Origin: Bryobacterales bacterium | Lineage (GTDB): Bacteria > Acidobacteriota > Terriglobia > Bryobacterales > Bryobacteraceae | NCBI GenBank assembly: GCA_947446025.1 | Contig: CANFEY010000036.1 | Span: 1 to 47,724, forward strand | Direction: 5' to 3' | DNA: 47,724 bases | Translations under genes and position numbers: made by a program | Notes under the pieces: generated by a model | Databases searched by the model: none | The model's input: the letters and a program-made list of their open reading frames with translations, nothing else | What the model was told of the DNA's origin: nothing | Part shown: in pieces, positions 1 to 8,332 of the stretch | Position numbering within the stretch: the first letter of the stretch is position 1 | Layout of the letters: the number at the start of each line of letters is the position of its first letter

Positions 1-132
1 CTCTACCAAATCCTACAGGTTGTCAGCGTCACCATTTTCGAGCGGACGCCCATTCTACAGGCCCTTCAGCTACAACATACCGGAGAAAAATCAGACCCAT
101 TTTTCAACCAGCTGAATCTGTTCGACTTATAG
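1..132 (+). mobile_element. 3' end of an IS4-type transposase gene (cut by the window edge)
   Basis: Frame 1 is open from the first base and ends at TAG 130-132, giving 43 residues that begin LYQILQVVSVTIFERTPI and end FNQLNLFDL. The 'LYQILQ..S...FE..P' start and the 'N.L.LFDL' end resemble the extreme C-terminus of IS4-type DDE transposases found in soil bacteria, including acidobacteria. The catalytic part lies outside the window, so completeness cannot be judged. The IS end should fall in 133-200, but no inverted repeat can be confirmed without the other end. The family assignment is from memory of the C-terminal signature. Confidence 0.6.
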
Positions 133-146
133 CCGGACACTACTGA

Positions 147-175
147 TTGTGTTTATTGGACATATGGTGTACACT
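147..175 (+). promoter_or_regulatory. possible promoter of the glycan operon
   Basis: TTGTGT (147-152) and TACACT (170-175) are separated by exactly 17 bases, upstream of the TTG start at 214. The -35 matches the sigma70 consensus in only three positions and the -10 in four, so this is a weak candidate. It lies just after the transposase remnant, so the promoter could be partly supplied by the IS end. Confidence 0.3.
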
Positions 176-213
176 CAGCGCGTCAGTTTCAGTCAACGGG
201 CAGGGGGAACAAT

Positions 214-2304
214 TTGGGCCAGTTAGCCACAGCGGGGGAATATTGCACCCAACAGGTGTTGTGTGTCGACGCCCTGACTGTGTTTTTCCCGGCCTTCAAT
301 GACGCAGATGCACTACCTACTCTGATTCAAAAGACGCACGAGACGTTACAGCGGTGTACCAGTATTTTTGAAATTATTGTGGTCAACGACGGCAGTACCG
401 ATCACACTGCTGACGTACTGGCCGAATTGCAAGTGCGGTACGCGCCCTGCTTGCGGGTAATCACCCACCCTACGAATCAGGGCTACGGCGCTGCCTTACG
501 GACCGGGTTCGCAGCGGCTACCCACGGCTACATCTTCTATACCGACGGCGACGGCCAGTACGATCCGAGGGAACTGAAATTGTTGCTGGCTGAAATGCGC
601 CCCGGCGTCGGCCTGGTCAACGGGTACAAGATCAAGCGGCACGATCCGCCGCATCGAATCGCCATCGGCTGGGTGTACAACAAATTCGCTCGCCGTTTGT
701 TCGGCATCCGCCTGCGGGACATTGACTGCGATTTCCGGCTCATCCGCCGTTCTGCGTTTGATCCAGCCGCGCTCCGTTCCACCGGCGGAACCATATGCTT
801 GGAGCTGGTCCGTAATCTTGAGCTCAGCGGGCAGGAAGTGGTGGAAGTTCCCGTCAGCCACTATGCCCGCGAACACGGGCGGTCACAGTTCTTTCGTGTG
901 CGTTCTCTGGGGGTAACGTTCCTTCAGCTGTGCCGGCTATTCCTGCGGCCTGCCGTTCCGTCCCCTGCCGCAGTCGCGGTGCCCCGGAACGGAGCCTGGC
1001 CTTTTTCGCTTGCTCAGGCTGCCGCCATTTTGGCTGGCTTTGCCGCCCTGAGTTTCTTGGCCTATGGGAGAGCGCTTTCCCTGCCTTTTATCGCCGACGA
1101 CTACATCCAAATTCAGCTCGGAAGGGACTACGGTCCTCTGGAAAAATGGCCCGCCCTGGCCCAGGATGTGCTTTACCGCTCGCGGGCAACATCCATCCTG
1201 CTGACCCACTGGCTGGAAGGCTTCTTCGGCCTGAATGAGATAGTCTTCGGTCTTGCCGGTTTGCTGCTGCACATCGTGAATGTGTGTTTGGTCTTCCTGC
1301 TAGGGTCCTGGAAGCGAATCGGCTGGAGCGTATCGGGCCCGGCAGCTGCCTATTTCGCCTTCAGCCAGCGGCATAGCGAAGCAGTCATTTGGTTCGCGGC
1401 GATCCCTGAGTTGCTGGTCATGCTTTTCGTGCTGTTCTCCCTGCTGCTGTGGATCCGGTGGCTGCAGGCGGAGCGCCCGAAATGGCTTTTATGCGCCGGG
1501 GCCTTCGGGGCGTTTGTCCTGGCACTCCTCTCCAAGGAATCCGCAGTGGCGCTGGTCCCCCTGGCCGCGCTGGCAACATTCAGTGATCAGCGGACGCGGT
1601 TATCCCGATTGTGGGCACTTGCGCCCTTCGCCTTGACGGCCGCAATCTACTTCGCCCTGATCTACGCTGCACGCGACAACCACCTGCATTTTTCCGACGG
1701 AACATTTTCCATAGGTGTTCAGTTCGCTGAGGTGATCGTCCGCAGTTCCGCCGGCCTGCTTTGGGTGTGGGGCCTGGTCGTGTTGTTGGCGGCGGGCCTG
1801 AAATTCCTGAAGCTTGCACCGGCCATCATTCCGCTGAGTCTGGCCTGGATGGCTCTTGCACTGTTGCCCTATAGTTTTCTAACTTACATGCCGCGAGTTC
1901 CCAGCCGTCACACCTACATGGCTAGCGCCGGAGTCGCGCTGCTGGTCGGCGCGGGCTTCGTGGGCTTCCACCGTTGGGCCAACGCCAACAAGAAGCGCTG
2001 GCTTGTCCCCGCCTTGGCCACCGTGGTTATCGCCCATGAATGCGGCTACCTGTGGACTGTCCTCCATACCCGCTACCTCTTCCGCGCCCAGCCGACCGAG
2101 CGCCTCTTGTTGGAGGCGGCGCGCACCGGACCAGGCGATATCCACGCCTCCTGCTTTCCGTATTCCCTTTACGTTGCCGACTACGCGTTGCTGGTCATGA
2201 TTCCTGAACCGGTCCGCCCCACATTCCGCTCCGGGCGAGAATCCGCTGCACACCCGCAGGCGGTGGATTTTTGCAACTCCGTGGTGGAGGGTGAACGCTT
2301 TTGA
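214..2304 (+). CDS. GT-A/GT-C fusion glycosyltransferase (family 2 domain plus polytopic membrane domain)
   Basis: Residues about 20-240 form a dolichyl-phosphate-mannose-synthase-like family 2 glycosyltransferase: VVNDGSTD near 57-63, the metal-binding DGD at 111-113 (TDGDGQYD) and DIDCDFRLIRR near 170. After a linker, residues about 265-650 are a chain of hydrophobic segments. In the first external loop sits FIADDYIQIQ with the acidic pair D295-D296, which is the type of motif used by GT-C enzymes that take polyprenyl-phosphate sugars. The inferred job is to make a polyprenyl-phosphate sugar and transfer it on the outer face of the membrane. The TTG start at 214 is supported by AGGGGG at 202-207. 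The stop overlaps the next gene by 4 bases. The sugar and acceptor are unknown. Confidence 0.75.
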   Translation: MGQLATAGEYCTQQVLCVDALTVFFPAFNDADALPTLIQKTHETLQRCTSIFEIIVVNDGSTDHTADVLAELQVRYAPCLRVITHPTNQGYGAALRTGFAAATHGYIFYTDGDGQYDPRELKLLLAEMRPGVGLVNGYKIKRHDPPHRIAIGWVYNKFARRLFGIRLRDIDCDFRLIRRSAFDPAALRSTGGTICLELVRNLELSGQEVVEVPVSHYAREHGRSQFFRVRSLGVTFLQLCRLFLRPAVPSPAAVAVPRNGAWPFSLAQAAAILAGFAALSFLAYGRALSLPFIADDYIQIQLGRDYGPLEKWPALAQDVLYRSRATSILLTHWLEGFFGLNEIVFGLAGLLLHIVNVCLVFLLGSWKRIGWSVSGPAAAYFAFSQRHSEAVIWFAAIPELLVMLFVLFSLLLWIRWLQAERPKWLLCAGAFGAFVLALLSKESAVALVPLAALATFSDQRTRLSRLWALAPFALTAAIYFALIYAARDNHLHFSDGTFSIGVQFAEVIVRSSAGLLWVWGLVVLLAAGLKFLKLAPAIIPLSLAWMALALLPYSFLTYMPRVPSRHTYMASAGVALLVGAGFVGFHRWANANKKRWLVPALATVVIAHECGYLWTVLHTRYLFRAQPTERLLLEAARTGPGDIHASCFPYSLYVADYALLVMIPEPVRPTFRSGRESAAHPQAVDFCNSVVEGERF

Positions 2305-3392
2305 GGCCTATTCCGTCCATGAATCTTCGGCCGGCGTCCCGTCAGACGCTAGCGGCCTGGAGAAATGGAGTGAGCGCGATGCTGTCCCGCTCACAATTCA
2401 TTCTGGGCCCCGAAGGGATGGGATTTGAAAAGGAGTTTGCCGCCTTCACCGGGGCACGGGACTGCGTAACCGTTTCCAGCGGCACGTCCGCCATCGAACT
2501 TTCCTTGCGCGACGCCGGCGTTACGGGGGAGGTTGTGACCACCGCGCTCACGGCACCCTTCACCGCCGTGGGGATCTTGGCCGCCGGGGCTAGTGTCCGG
2601 TTTGCCGACGTCGATCCCGGCACTCTACAGATGGACCCCGCGGATGCCGCGAACCGCATCAACCGCCGCACGCGCGCCCTGCTCCCGGTTCACCTGTACG
2701 GGCAACTCTGTGCGATCGAGGCTTTGCGCAAACTGGCTGCGGACCACGGCCTGGCGCTGATCCAGGATGCGTGCCAGGCCCACGGAGCCCGCTTGAGCGG
2801 CCGCCCGCTCACCCGCTTCTCTGAATACGTCTGCTACTCTTTCTACCCCACCAAGAATCTCGGCTGTTTGGGGGACGGAGGTGCCGTCGCCACCAGCCGT
2901 TCACGGCCGGCCCAACGCCTGCGTAGGATGCGCGATGGCGGACGCGTGGGGCAGATTGCCCTCACCCCCGGCGTAAATGCACGCCTCGACGAAATCCAAG
3001 CCTGCTATCTGCGCGCGGCCTTGCCCCATTTGGCCGGCTGGAATGCCAGCCGCGCAAAGCTTGCTGCTGTCTACGACAACGCTCTGGCTGACTGCCCCGG
3101 CGTTACGTTGGTCCGCCGGGATCAGAACTCTGTTCACCACCTCTATGTAATCCGCGCCCAACGCCGCGACGGTCTGCGCCGCCATCTCACCAGGGCCGGC
3201 ATCGGAACCGGCGTCCACTATCCCGTCCCCTTGCACCTTCACCCCGCATTTGCCGCTGCGCGGCAGAAACGCGGCAGCCTTCCGCACGCTGAGCGTGCTT
3301 GCCGCGAAATCCTCTCGCTCCCGCTGTGGCCCGGCCTGCGCCAAACCGAAGCCCTGCGGGTTGCCGAGTCTATTCGGAGCTACTTTCAATGA
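2301..3392 (+). CDS. DegT/DnrJ/EryC1/StrS-family PLP aminotransferase
   Basis: A 363-residue sugar aminotransferase of the family that aminates nucleotide-linked keto sugars. Visible signatures are the N-terminal 'FILGPEGMGFEKEFAAFTGA', the 'SSGTSAIELSL' phosphate-binding turn, 'IQDACQAHGA' and 'SFYPTKNLGCLGDGG', in which K185 should form the PLP Schiff base. The C-terminal HHLYVIRAQRRDGLRRHL and GVHYPVPLHLHP are also typical. The TTG start at 2301 lies 10 bases after GGAGG (2286-2290). An ATG at 2319 is in frame but is poorly spaced from that site. Overlaps at both ends (2301-2304 and 3389-3392) tie it into the operon. With the next-door epimerase it suggests an amino-deoxy sugar product, but the substrate is not determined. 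Confidence 0.9.
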   Translation: MRPIPSMNLRPASRQTLAAWRNGVSAMLSRSQFILGPEGMGFEKEFAAFTGARDCVTVSSGTSAIELSLRDAGVTGEVVTTALTAPFTAVGILAAGASVRFADVDPGTLQMDPADAANRINRRTRALLPVHLYGQLCAIEALRKLAADHGLALIQDACQAHGARLSGRPLTRFSEYVCYSFYPTKNLGCLGDGGAVATSRSRPAQRLRRMRDGGRVGQIALTPGVNARLDEIQACYLRAALPHLAGWNASRAKLAAVYDNALADCPGVTLVRRDQNSVHHLYVIRAQRRDGLRRHLTRAGIGTGVHYPVPLHLHPAFAAARQKRGSLPHAERACREILSLPLWPGLRQTEALRVAESIRSYFQ

Positions 3393-4372
3393 AAGCGTAC
3401 TCAAATCAAAACGTGCTGGTCACCGGCGGCCTGGGCTTCATCGGCAGCAATCTCGCTTTGCGTCTTGCCGAGCTGGGTGCGCAAGTGACCGTGATTGATC
3501 CCTGCATCCCCGGCTGCGGCGGCAATCCCGCCAACCTCCACGGATCGCCTTTCCCCATTCACGTGGTTCCCTGCGACATAGGCGCACCTGATTTGCCCAC
3601 CGCACTGCTCCGCGACGCCGACGTTGTTTTCAATCTGGCTGGTGAGGTCAGCCACATGGCCTCCATACAGGAGCCCGAACGGGACCTGGCCATCAACACA
3701 GTGGCACAACTGCGCTTTCTCCAGAGACTGGCCCACCACCACCCCGGCGTCCGGGTCGTCTTTGCCGGTACCCGGCAGGTGTACGGCGTTCCCGACTACC
3801 TACCCGTCGACGAATCGCACCCCATCCATCCAGTGGATTTCAACGGCGTACACAAGTATGCGGCTACCATGTACCACCACATGCTGTCCAACTCTGGACA
3901 ATTGGATGCCTGCGTGCTCCGGCTGACAAATGTGTACGGTCCGCATCTTTCTCTCCACACGCCGGGTCAGGGCGTGCTGGCCGCCTTCTTGCGCAAACTT
4001 TCGCTCGGAGAACGCTTGGAGATTCTTGGGGACGGACGCCAGCTTCGTGATCCGGTCTATGTGGACGACGTGGTGGATGCGTTCCTCCTCGCGGGAGCCG
4101 CTGCAACACTTCCGTCGCGCAGCTACAACATCGGCGGCCCGCAGGCTCTGGAACTACGCCAGATCGCCATCCTGGCCAGCGAATTGGCCGGGGTGGATGC
4201 GCCGGTTTACCGGGAATTTTCAGCCGAGCAGAAATCCATCGACATAGGCAGCTACTGGGCCGATTTCAGCCGTATTCAACGGGAACTCGGATGGAGTCCC
4301 GCCACGCCCTTCGCCGCCGGTATCGTCAAGTCGCTCGACCACTACCGCATCCGCATGGCAGCCCACGCATGA
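3389..4372 (+). CDS. NAD-dependent epimerase/dehydratase (extended SDR)
   Basis: A 327-residue extended short-chain dehydrogenase. The Rossmann motif is VTGGLGFIGS (11-20). D37 ends beta-2, followed by CDIG, FNLAGEVSH and AGTRQVYGVP with T128. The usual YxxxK catalytic pair reads N152-G-V-H-K156, so the tyrosine position is asparagine. A related 'NGINK' form exists in some nucleotide-sugar enzymes, as I recall. The ATG at 3389 overlaps the aminotransferase stop as ATGA; an upstream extension to 3299 would run back into that gene and is not needed. The likely role is epimerisation or dehydration of the nucleotide sugar used by this operon. Confidence 0.88.
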   Translation: MKAYSNQNVLVTGGLGFIGSNLALRLAELGAQVTVIDPCIPGCGGNPANLHGSPFPIHVVPCDIGAPDLPTALLRDADVVFNLAGEVSHMASIQEPERDLAINTVAQLRFLQRLAHHHPGVRVVFAGTRQVYGVPDYLPVDESHPIHPVDFNGVHKYAATMYHHMLSNSGQLDACVLRLTNVYGPHLSLHTPGQGVLAAFLRKLSLGERLEILGDGRQLRDPVYVDDVVDAFLLAGAAATLPSRSYNIGGPQALELRQIAILASELAGVDAPVYREFSAEQKSIDIGSYWADFSRIQRELGWSPATPFAAGIVKSLDHYRIRMAAHA

Positions 4373-5172
4373 ACGCTTCCGGGTCCGGGGCGGAGCGTGC
4401 TTCGATGAACCCGGCGGAGTTTGCCAACATCGCCCGCTGCGAAGAGCGCCTGTGGTGGTTCCGGGGACAACGGCGCATCTTGGACGAATTGCTCCGCCCC
4501 TTCTTGCCCGGCCGAAAGATCACCAACGTGCTTGAGGCGGGCTGCGGGACCGGGTATCAGTCGGCTCAGTTTGCTTCGCAGCACGGTTGGAACACCTTCC
4601 CGCTGGACTTGGACGGCGAAGGTCTGCGCTACGCACGGGCCGGTGGAGTGGAGCGGCCCTGTCAGGCCGACGTCACGCATCTACCCTTTCCCGCCGCCGC
4701 GTTTGATGCCGTGATTTCGCTGGACGTTTTGGTGCACTTTCCGCGCGGCGCGGAACAGGCGGCATTGCTCGAATTGGTCCGCGTCCTGCGCCCCGGCGGA
4801 TTATTCGTGTTGCGTGTCTCCGCGCTGGATATCCTACGCAGCCGCCATTCGATGTTCGCCCAGGAGCGCCAACGCTTCACCCGCCGGAAGTTGACTGCGG
4901 TGGTGTCCCGAACCGGCATCCGCGTGCTCCGCTGCACCTACGCCAACAGTCTGCTGTTTCCGGTTGCGTTGTGCAAGTTCCGGCTGTGGGAGCCGCTCAC
5001 AAATCAGCCTCCTGCAAGCGGCGTCGCACTGGTTCCAGGGTGGCTCGATTCACTCCTGTACTACCCGCTTCACATCGAGGCACAATTGCTGCGGTCAGGC
5101 GTAAATCTGCCGCTGGGTCAATCCCTGCTGCTGATCGGCGAAAAGCCGGGGGCCGCGCCAGAACAGGGCTAG
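4369..5172 (+). CDS. class I SAM-dependent methyltransferase
   Basis: A 267-residue protein with the SAM-binding motif VLEAGCGTGYQS, an acidic LDLDGEG after beta-2, DVTHLPFPAAAFDAVISLDVLVHF and the post-motif LRVLRPGGLFVLRV. The N-terminus 'ARCEERLWWFRGQRRIL' is often seen in methyltransferases within glycan and lipid gene clusters. The ATG at 4369 overlaps the epimerase stop (ATGA), so this is the fourth coupled gene of the operon. It probably methylates the sugar or the lipid-linked product. It converges with the next gene, only 2 bases away. Confidence 0.85.
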   Translation: MNASGSGAERASMNPAEFANIARCEERLWWFRGQRRILDELLRPFLPGRKITNVLEAGCGTGYQSAQFASQHGWNTFPLDLDGEGLRYARAGGVERPCQADVTHLPFPAAAFDAVISLDVLVHFPRGAEQAALLELVRVLRPGGLFVLRVSALDILRSRHSMFAQERQRFTRRKLTAVVSRTGIRVLRCTYANSLLFPVALCKFRLWEPLTNQPPASGVALVPGWLDSLLYYPLHIEAQLLRSGVNLPLGQSLLLIGEKPGAAPEQG

Positions 5173-5174
5173 CG

Positions 5175-6272
5175 TTACTTCTTGCGCCCGCGCTTCGGGA
5201 CGAAGGCCAGGAACCGGCGTGGGTTGTCCTGCATGATCCCGCGCAGCACTTCATCGCTTGCGCCCGCGGCCTTCAACTTCGGCAGGAACACCGTGACCGT
5301 CTTTGAATACCCGCTGGAGGCGTCCGAGGAGAACATCAGGTTCTTCGCGAACCCGGCCTCAAGTAGTGCCATCACCATCGGCACCTGCTGTGTGTCGTTG
5401 TTTCCCTGCCGGTCAAATCCAACGAACGCGCCGCGCTTGCAAATCTGTTTATGGACGTATAGATTGATGTCCACCAAGTTGCCCATGTGCCCGATCACCA
5501 CGCGTTCCGGCTTAACGCCCTGGTCTTCCAGGATGTCCAGTTGCTCAATGGCGCCTTTGCCGGGAATGCCGGTGTGCGTGAAGATGGGCAGATTGGTGGC
5601 CACATGCGCCCGACCGATGGCGCGGAACACTTTGCGTTCATCGCGCGTCATCTCATCCCACGACCCGATTTCGCCGAACGCGCCCAGCACGTCGTCATCG
5701 GCTTGCTTGATGAGCGCCTGCACAATCTGGTCCTCGCTCATGGTGGAGATTTCCGGCGGATACCAGGGCTGCGCATAGAAGCCCCCGCTGGCGACAATCG
5801 GTACGCCCGACTTCACCGCCACGGCGCGCAGGAAGTTGATGTCGCGGCCTGAGTCGGCGTGGCCGGCGTCGACGATGCAAGCGATCCCGGCATCTTTGAC
5901 CTTCGCCACTTCAGCGGCCATCAAGTCGGGGTCACGCATAATATCGGGACCCTTGGCCAAAGCGGGTCCCTTGGGTGCGGCTTTGGGAGCCGTCGGTGCC
6001 GGTGCCTGTCCGTTCGCAGCGCGAACCGCCGCTCCCGCCGCGGTGAACCGGGCGTTGAAGTCCGTTCCCAGCTGCATGTGTTCGTGAAACAACGTGGCTC
6101 GGCCGGCGAGTTCTTCCGGTGCGTAGTCCTTGAGCAGCGTGCGGATGACGGCACCCTTGGCAAACGTGGGAGCCTGCCCTTGCGCGCGGGGCAGAGCCGC
6201 GGCGGCAGCGCCCAGTCCGAACATCTCAAGCGCTCGGCGGCGGCTCAGTTGGCCATCGAGAAAACTAGACAT
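5175..6272 (-). CDS. exported phosphotriesterase-like metal hydrolase (Tat substrate)
   Basis: A 365-residue amidohydrolase-fold protein of the phosphotriesterase/lactonase group. The N-terminus has a twin-arginine signal, SRRRALEMFGLGAAAAALP, pointing to export of a folded metalloenzyme. Candidate metal ligands are H63 and H65 (HEH), H233 (THTG), H262 (IGHMG) and D317 (SSDAS). E201 in FGEIGS sits where classical phosphotriesterases have the carbamylated lysine, as in family members that use a glutamate bridge. The alanine/proline-rich stretch about 85-108 is a probable loop insertion. It lies 21 bases after the symporter gene and has TACAAT (6282-6287) 9 bases before its ATG. The substrate is unknown; a lactone, ester or phosphoester is possible. 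Confidence 0.8.
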   Translation of the reverse strand: MSSFLDGQLSRRRALEMFGLGAAAAALPRAQGQAPTFAKGAVIRTLLKDYAPEELAGRATLFHEHMQLGTDFNARFTAAGAAVRAANGQAPAPTAPKAAPKGPALAKGPDIMRDPDLMAAEVAKVKDAGIACIVDAGHADSGRDINFLRAVAVKSGVPIVASGGFYAQPWYPPEISTMSEDQIVQALIKQADDDVLGAFGEIGSWDEMTRDERKVFRAIGRAHVATNLPIFTHTGIPGKGAIEQLDILEDQGVKPERVVIGHMGNLVDINLYVHKQICKRGAFVGFDRQGNNDTQQVPMVMALLEAGFAKNLMFSSDASSGYSKTVTVFLPKLKAAGASDEVLRGIMQDNPRRFLAFVPKRGRKK

Positions 6273-6293
6273 GGTGGGACCATTGTATTCCGC

Positions 6294-7484
6294 TCAGGCC
6301 TTCTCCAGGTGCACGCCTTCCCAGCGTGCCACTGCCGCCGTCGCCACGCAATGCCCCAACATGTTGACGCCCGTGCGCGCCATATCCATCAACTGGTCAA
6401 CGCCCAGGATCATCGCCACGCCTTCCAGCGGAATTCCCAACTGCGTCAGCGCGCCAGCCAGGATCACCAACGATCCGCGCGGCACCGCCCCGATCCCCTT
6501 GGTGGTCAGCAGCAACGTCAACAGCAGCACGCCGAGCTGGTTCAGCGTCATCTCAATCCCCGCCGCCTGTGCGCAGAACACCCCCGCCAGCGCGATGAAC
6601 AAGTTCGAGCCCGTGGTGTTGAAGCTCATGCTGAACGGCAATACCAGTGCGCAAATATGCCGAGGCACTCCCAGCAGATTCATTTTCTCGAGTGCCATCG
6701 GAAGGCCGACGTTGCTGGACGTGGTGGTAAAGGCGATGACGACGGGTTCGCGGATGAGTGAAAAGAACCTGCGCAGCGGCACACGCGCGTACCACAGCAC
6801 CGGCCCCAGCACGATCAGCGTGAACAGCAACAGCGTGCCATAGACCGCGAACACCAGCTTGCCCAGGCTCAGCAGCACGCCCAATCCCTTGGTTCCAATC
6901 GCCGCGGCCATCGCTCCGAAGATGCCGATGGGCGCGGCGTACATTACATAGTCCGTGTAGCGGAACATGACGTCACTTACCGATTCGCAAAAGCGCACTG
7001 CCGGCTCGGCGCGTTCGCCGATGCTCGCGCAGGCGAATCCGAACAGCAATGCGAACACCACGATCTGCAAGATGTCGCCGCGCGCAAGCGAATCCACAAT
7101 GCTGGACGGGAACGGGCTCAGCAGGATGTCATGAATCTTGGTGGTGTTCTGCGGAATCGCGGCAGCGTCGCCGGCCAGCGTGATTCCCGCTCCCGGCCGC
7201 AGCAGCACGGCACCCGCGATGCCGAAGACCAAGGACAACGTAGCCGTAACCTGAAACAGCAGCAGCGCCTTGCCGCCCACGCGCCCCATCGTCTTGCCGC
7301 TGCCCGCACGCGCGACGCCCACCACCAGGCTCGAGAACATCAGCGGCGCAACTACGGACTGAATCAAACGCAGAAAAATGTCGCCGAAGATCGCCAGGTT
7401 TGCGCCCCATTCGGGCGCCACCGCTCCAAAGACTGCCCCGGCGGCAACCGCGATCAGGATTGCTGTGGTCACCGGTCGCCCCAC
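6294..7484 (-). CDS. dicarboxylate/amino acid:cation symporter (DAACS family)
   Basis: A 396-residue inner-membrane carrier of the GltP/DctA family. Diagnostic regions are 'AFTTTSSNVGLPMALEKM', which contains the serine-rich hairpin (HP1) of this family, 'PFSMSFNTTGSNLF' corresponding to the cation-binding TM7 NMDGT region in diverged form, and GVDQLMDMARTGVNMLGH near the C-terminus, matching the family DRxRT.xNV region. The replacement of NMDGT by FNTTG argues for changed ion or substrate preference. The GTG start at 7484 lies inside the end of nadK (16-base overlap). An acidic amino acid or C4-dicarboxylate substrate is only a family-level guess. Confidence 0.85.
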   Translation of the reverse strand: MGRPVTTAILIAVAAGAVFGAVAPEWGANLAIFGDIFLRLIQSVVAPLMFSSLVVGVARAGSGKTMGRVGGKALLLFQVTATLSLVFGIAGAVLLRPGAGITLAGDAAAIPQNTTKIHDILLSPFPSSIVDSLARGDILQIVVFALLFGFACASIGERAEPAVRFCESVSDVMFRYTDYVMYAAPIGIFGAMAAAIGTKGLGVLLSLGKLVFAVYGTLLLFTLIVLGPVLWYARVPLRRFFSLIREPVVIAFTTTSSNVGLPMALEKMNLLGVPRHICALVLPFSMSFNTTGSNLFIALAGVFCAQAAGIEMTLNQLGVLLLTLLLTTKGIGAVPRGSLVILAGALTQLGIPLEGVAMILGVDQLMDMARTGVNMLGHCVATAAVARWEGVHLEKA

Positions 7485-8332
7485 TTGAGCTTCTCGCGCA
7501 ACACGTCAAAGAACGCCGTTCCGGGCGGATGCACCAGGCTGATGGAGTGCGCCGATCTGCGGCACACCACGCGATCCCCCGGCTCCAGATTTTCGCTCAC
7601 CTGGCCGTCGATGGTGAGGTGCGTCGCGCCCGCGCCGCGCACGGCCACTTGAATTTCACTTTCGTCCGTCACGATGACAGGCCGGTTGGTCAACATGTGC
7701 GGGCAGATGGGTGTGATCGCCAACGCTGCCACCGTCGGCGTCATGATGGGCCCTCCGGCCGAAAGCGAATACGCCGTGGAGCCGGTCGGCGTAGAGACGA
7801 TCAGCCCGTCCGCTTTGTACACGCACACGAAGTGACGATCCACGTAGATCTCCAGGTCGATCATGCGCGCGATGTCGGACTTGGTCAGCACTACGTCATT
7901 GAGCGCCTCATGCGCCGCGACAATTTCATCGCCCCGCCACAGCTCGGTGTGCAGCATCCGGCGGTGCAACACCTGATAGTCGCCGCTCAGCACGTGTTCC
8001 AGCTGATTGTAAATGTCGTCGGCCTTGATGGCGGTCAGGAATCCCAGGCCGCCCAGGTTCACCGCGAACAACGGAATGTCGCGCCCGATGGACGCGCGCG
8101 CCGCGCTCAGCAGCGTTCCATCCCCACCCAGCACGATCAGTAGTTCCGCGGCACCCGCCACAGCCTCGCGCGTTTGGCCGGGCGCGCCCGCGTAGATCCC
8201 AGCCTCTTCGTCCAGTACCACTTGAATGCCGCGTTGCCGCAGCCATGCCGTTAATTCCGGCACCAGGGTGACGGCGCGGTCCGCGCGTGGCTTGGCAATC
8301 AGGCCGACGGTCTTAATGGGTGCGCTGGGCAT
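7469..8332 (-). CDS. nadK: NAD kinase
   Basis: A 287-residue ATP-NAD kinase that makes NADP in the cytoplasm. It shows VLGGDGTLL (GGDG at 69-72), NLGGLGFLTAI and the NAD-binding TPTGSTAYSLSAGGPI. The ATG at 8332 was chosen because the protein then begins MPSAPIKTVGLIAKPR, the usual first strand. The longer reading to 8479 is tlyA read in another frame. The start overlaps the end of tlyA by 20 bases. The order ispA-tlyA-nadK is a recurrent arrangement in several phyla, which supports the call. Confidence 0.95.
   Translation of the reverse strand: MPSAPIKTVGLIAKPRADRAVTLVPELTAWLRQRGIQVVLDEEAGIYAGAPGQTREAVAGAAELLIVLGGDGTLLSAARASIGRDIPLFAVNLGGLGFLTAIKADDIYNQLEHVLSGDYQVLHRRMLHTELWRGDEIVAAHEALNDVVLTKSDIARMIDLEIYVDRHFVCVYKADGLIVSTPTGSTAYSLSAGGPIMTPTVAALAITPICPHMLTNRPVIVTDESEIQVAVRGAGATHLTIDGQVSENLEPGDRVVCRRSAHSISLVHPPGTAFFDVLREKLKWGDR

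Noticed and set aside
5859-6761. 300-residue plus-strand ORF over the phosphotriesterase-like and symporter genes
   Set aside because: Antisense shadow. Its composition is arginine/histidine-rich without motifs, while the minus-strand frames show intact enzyme families.
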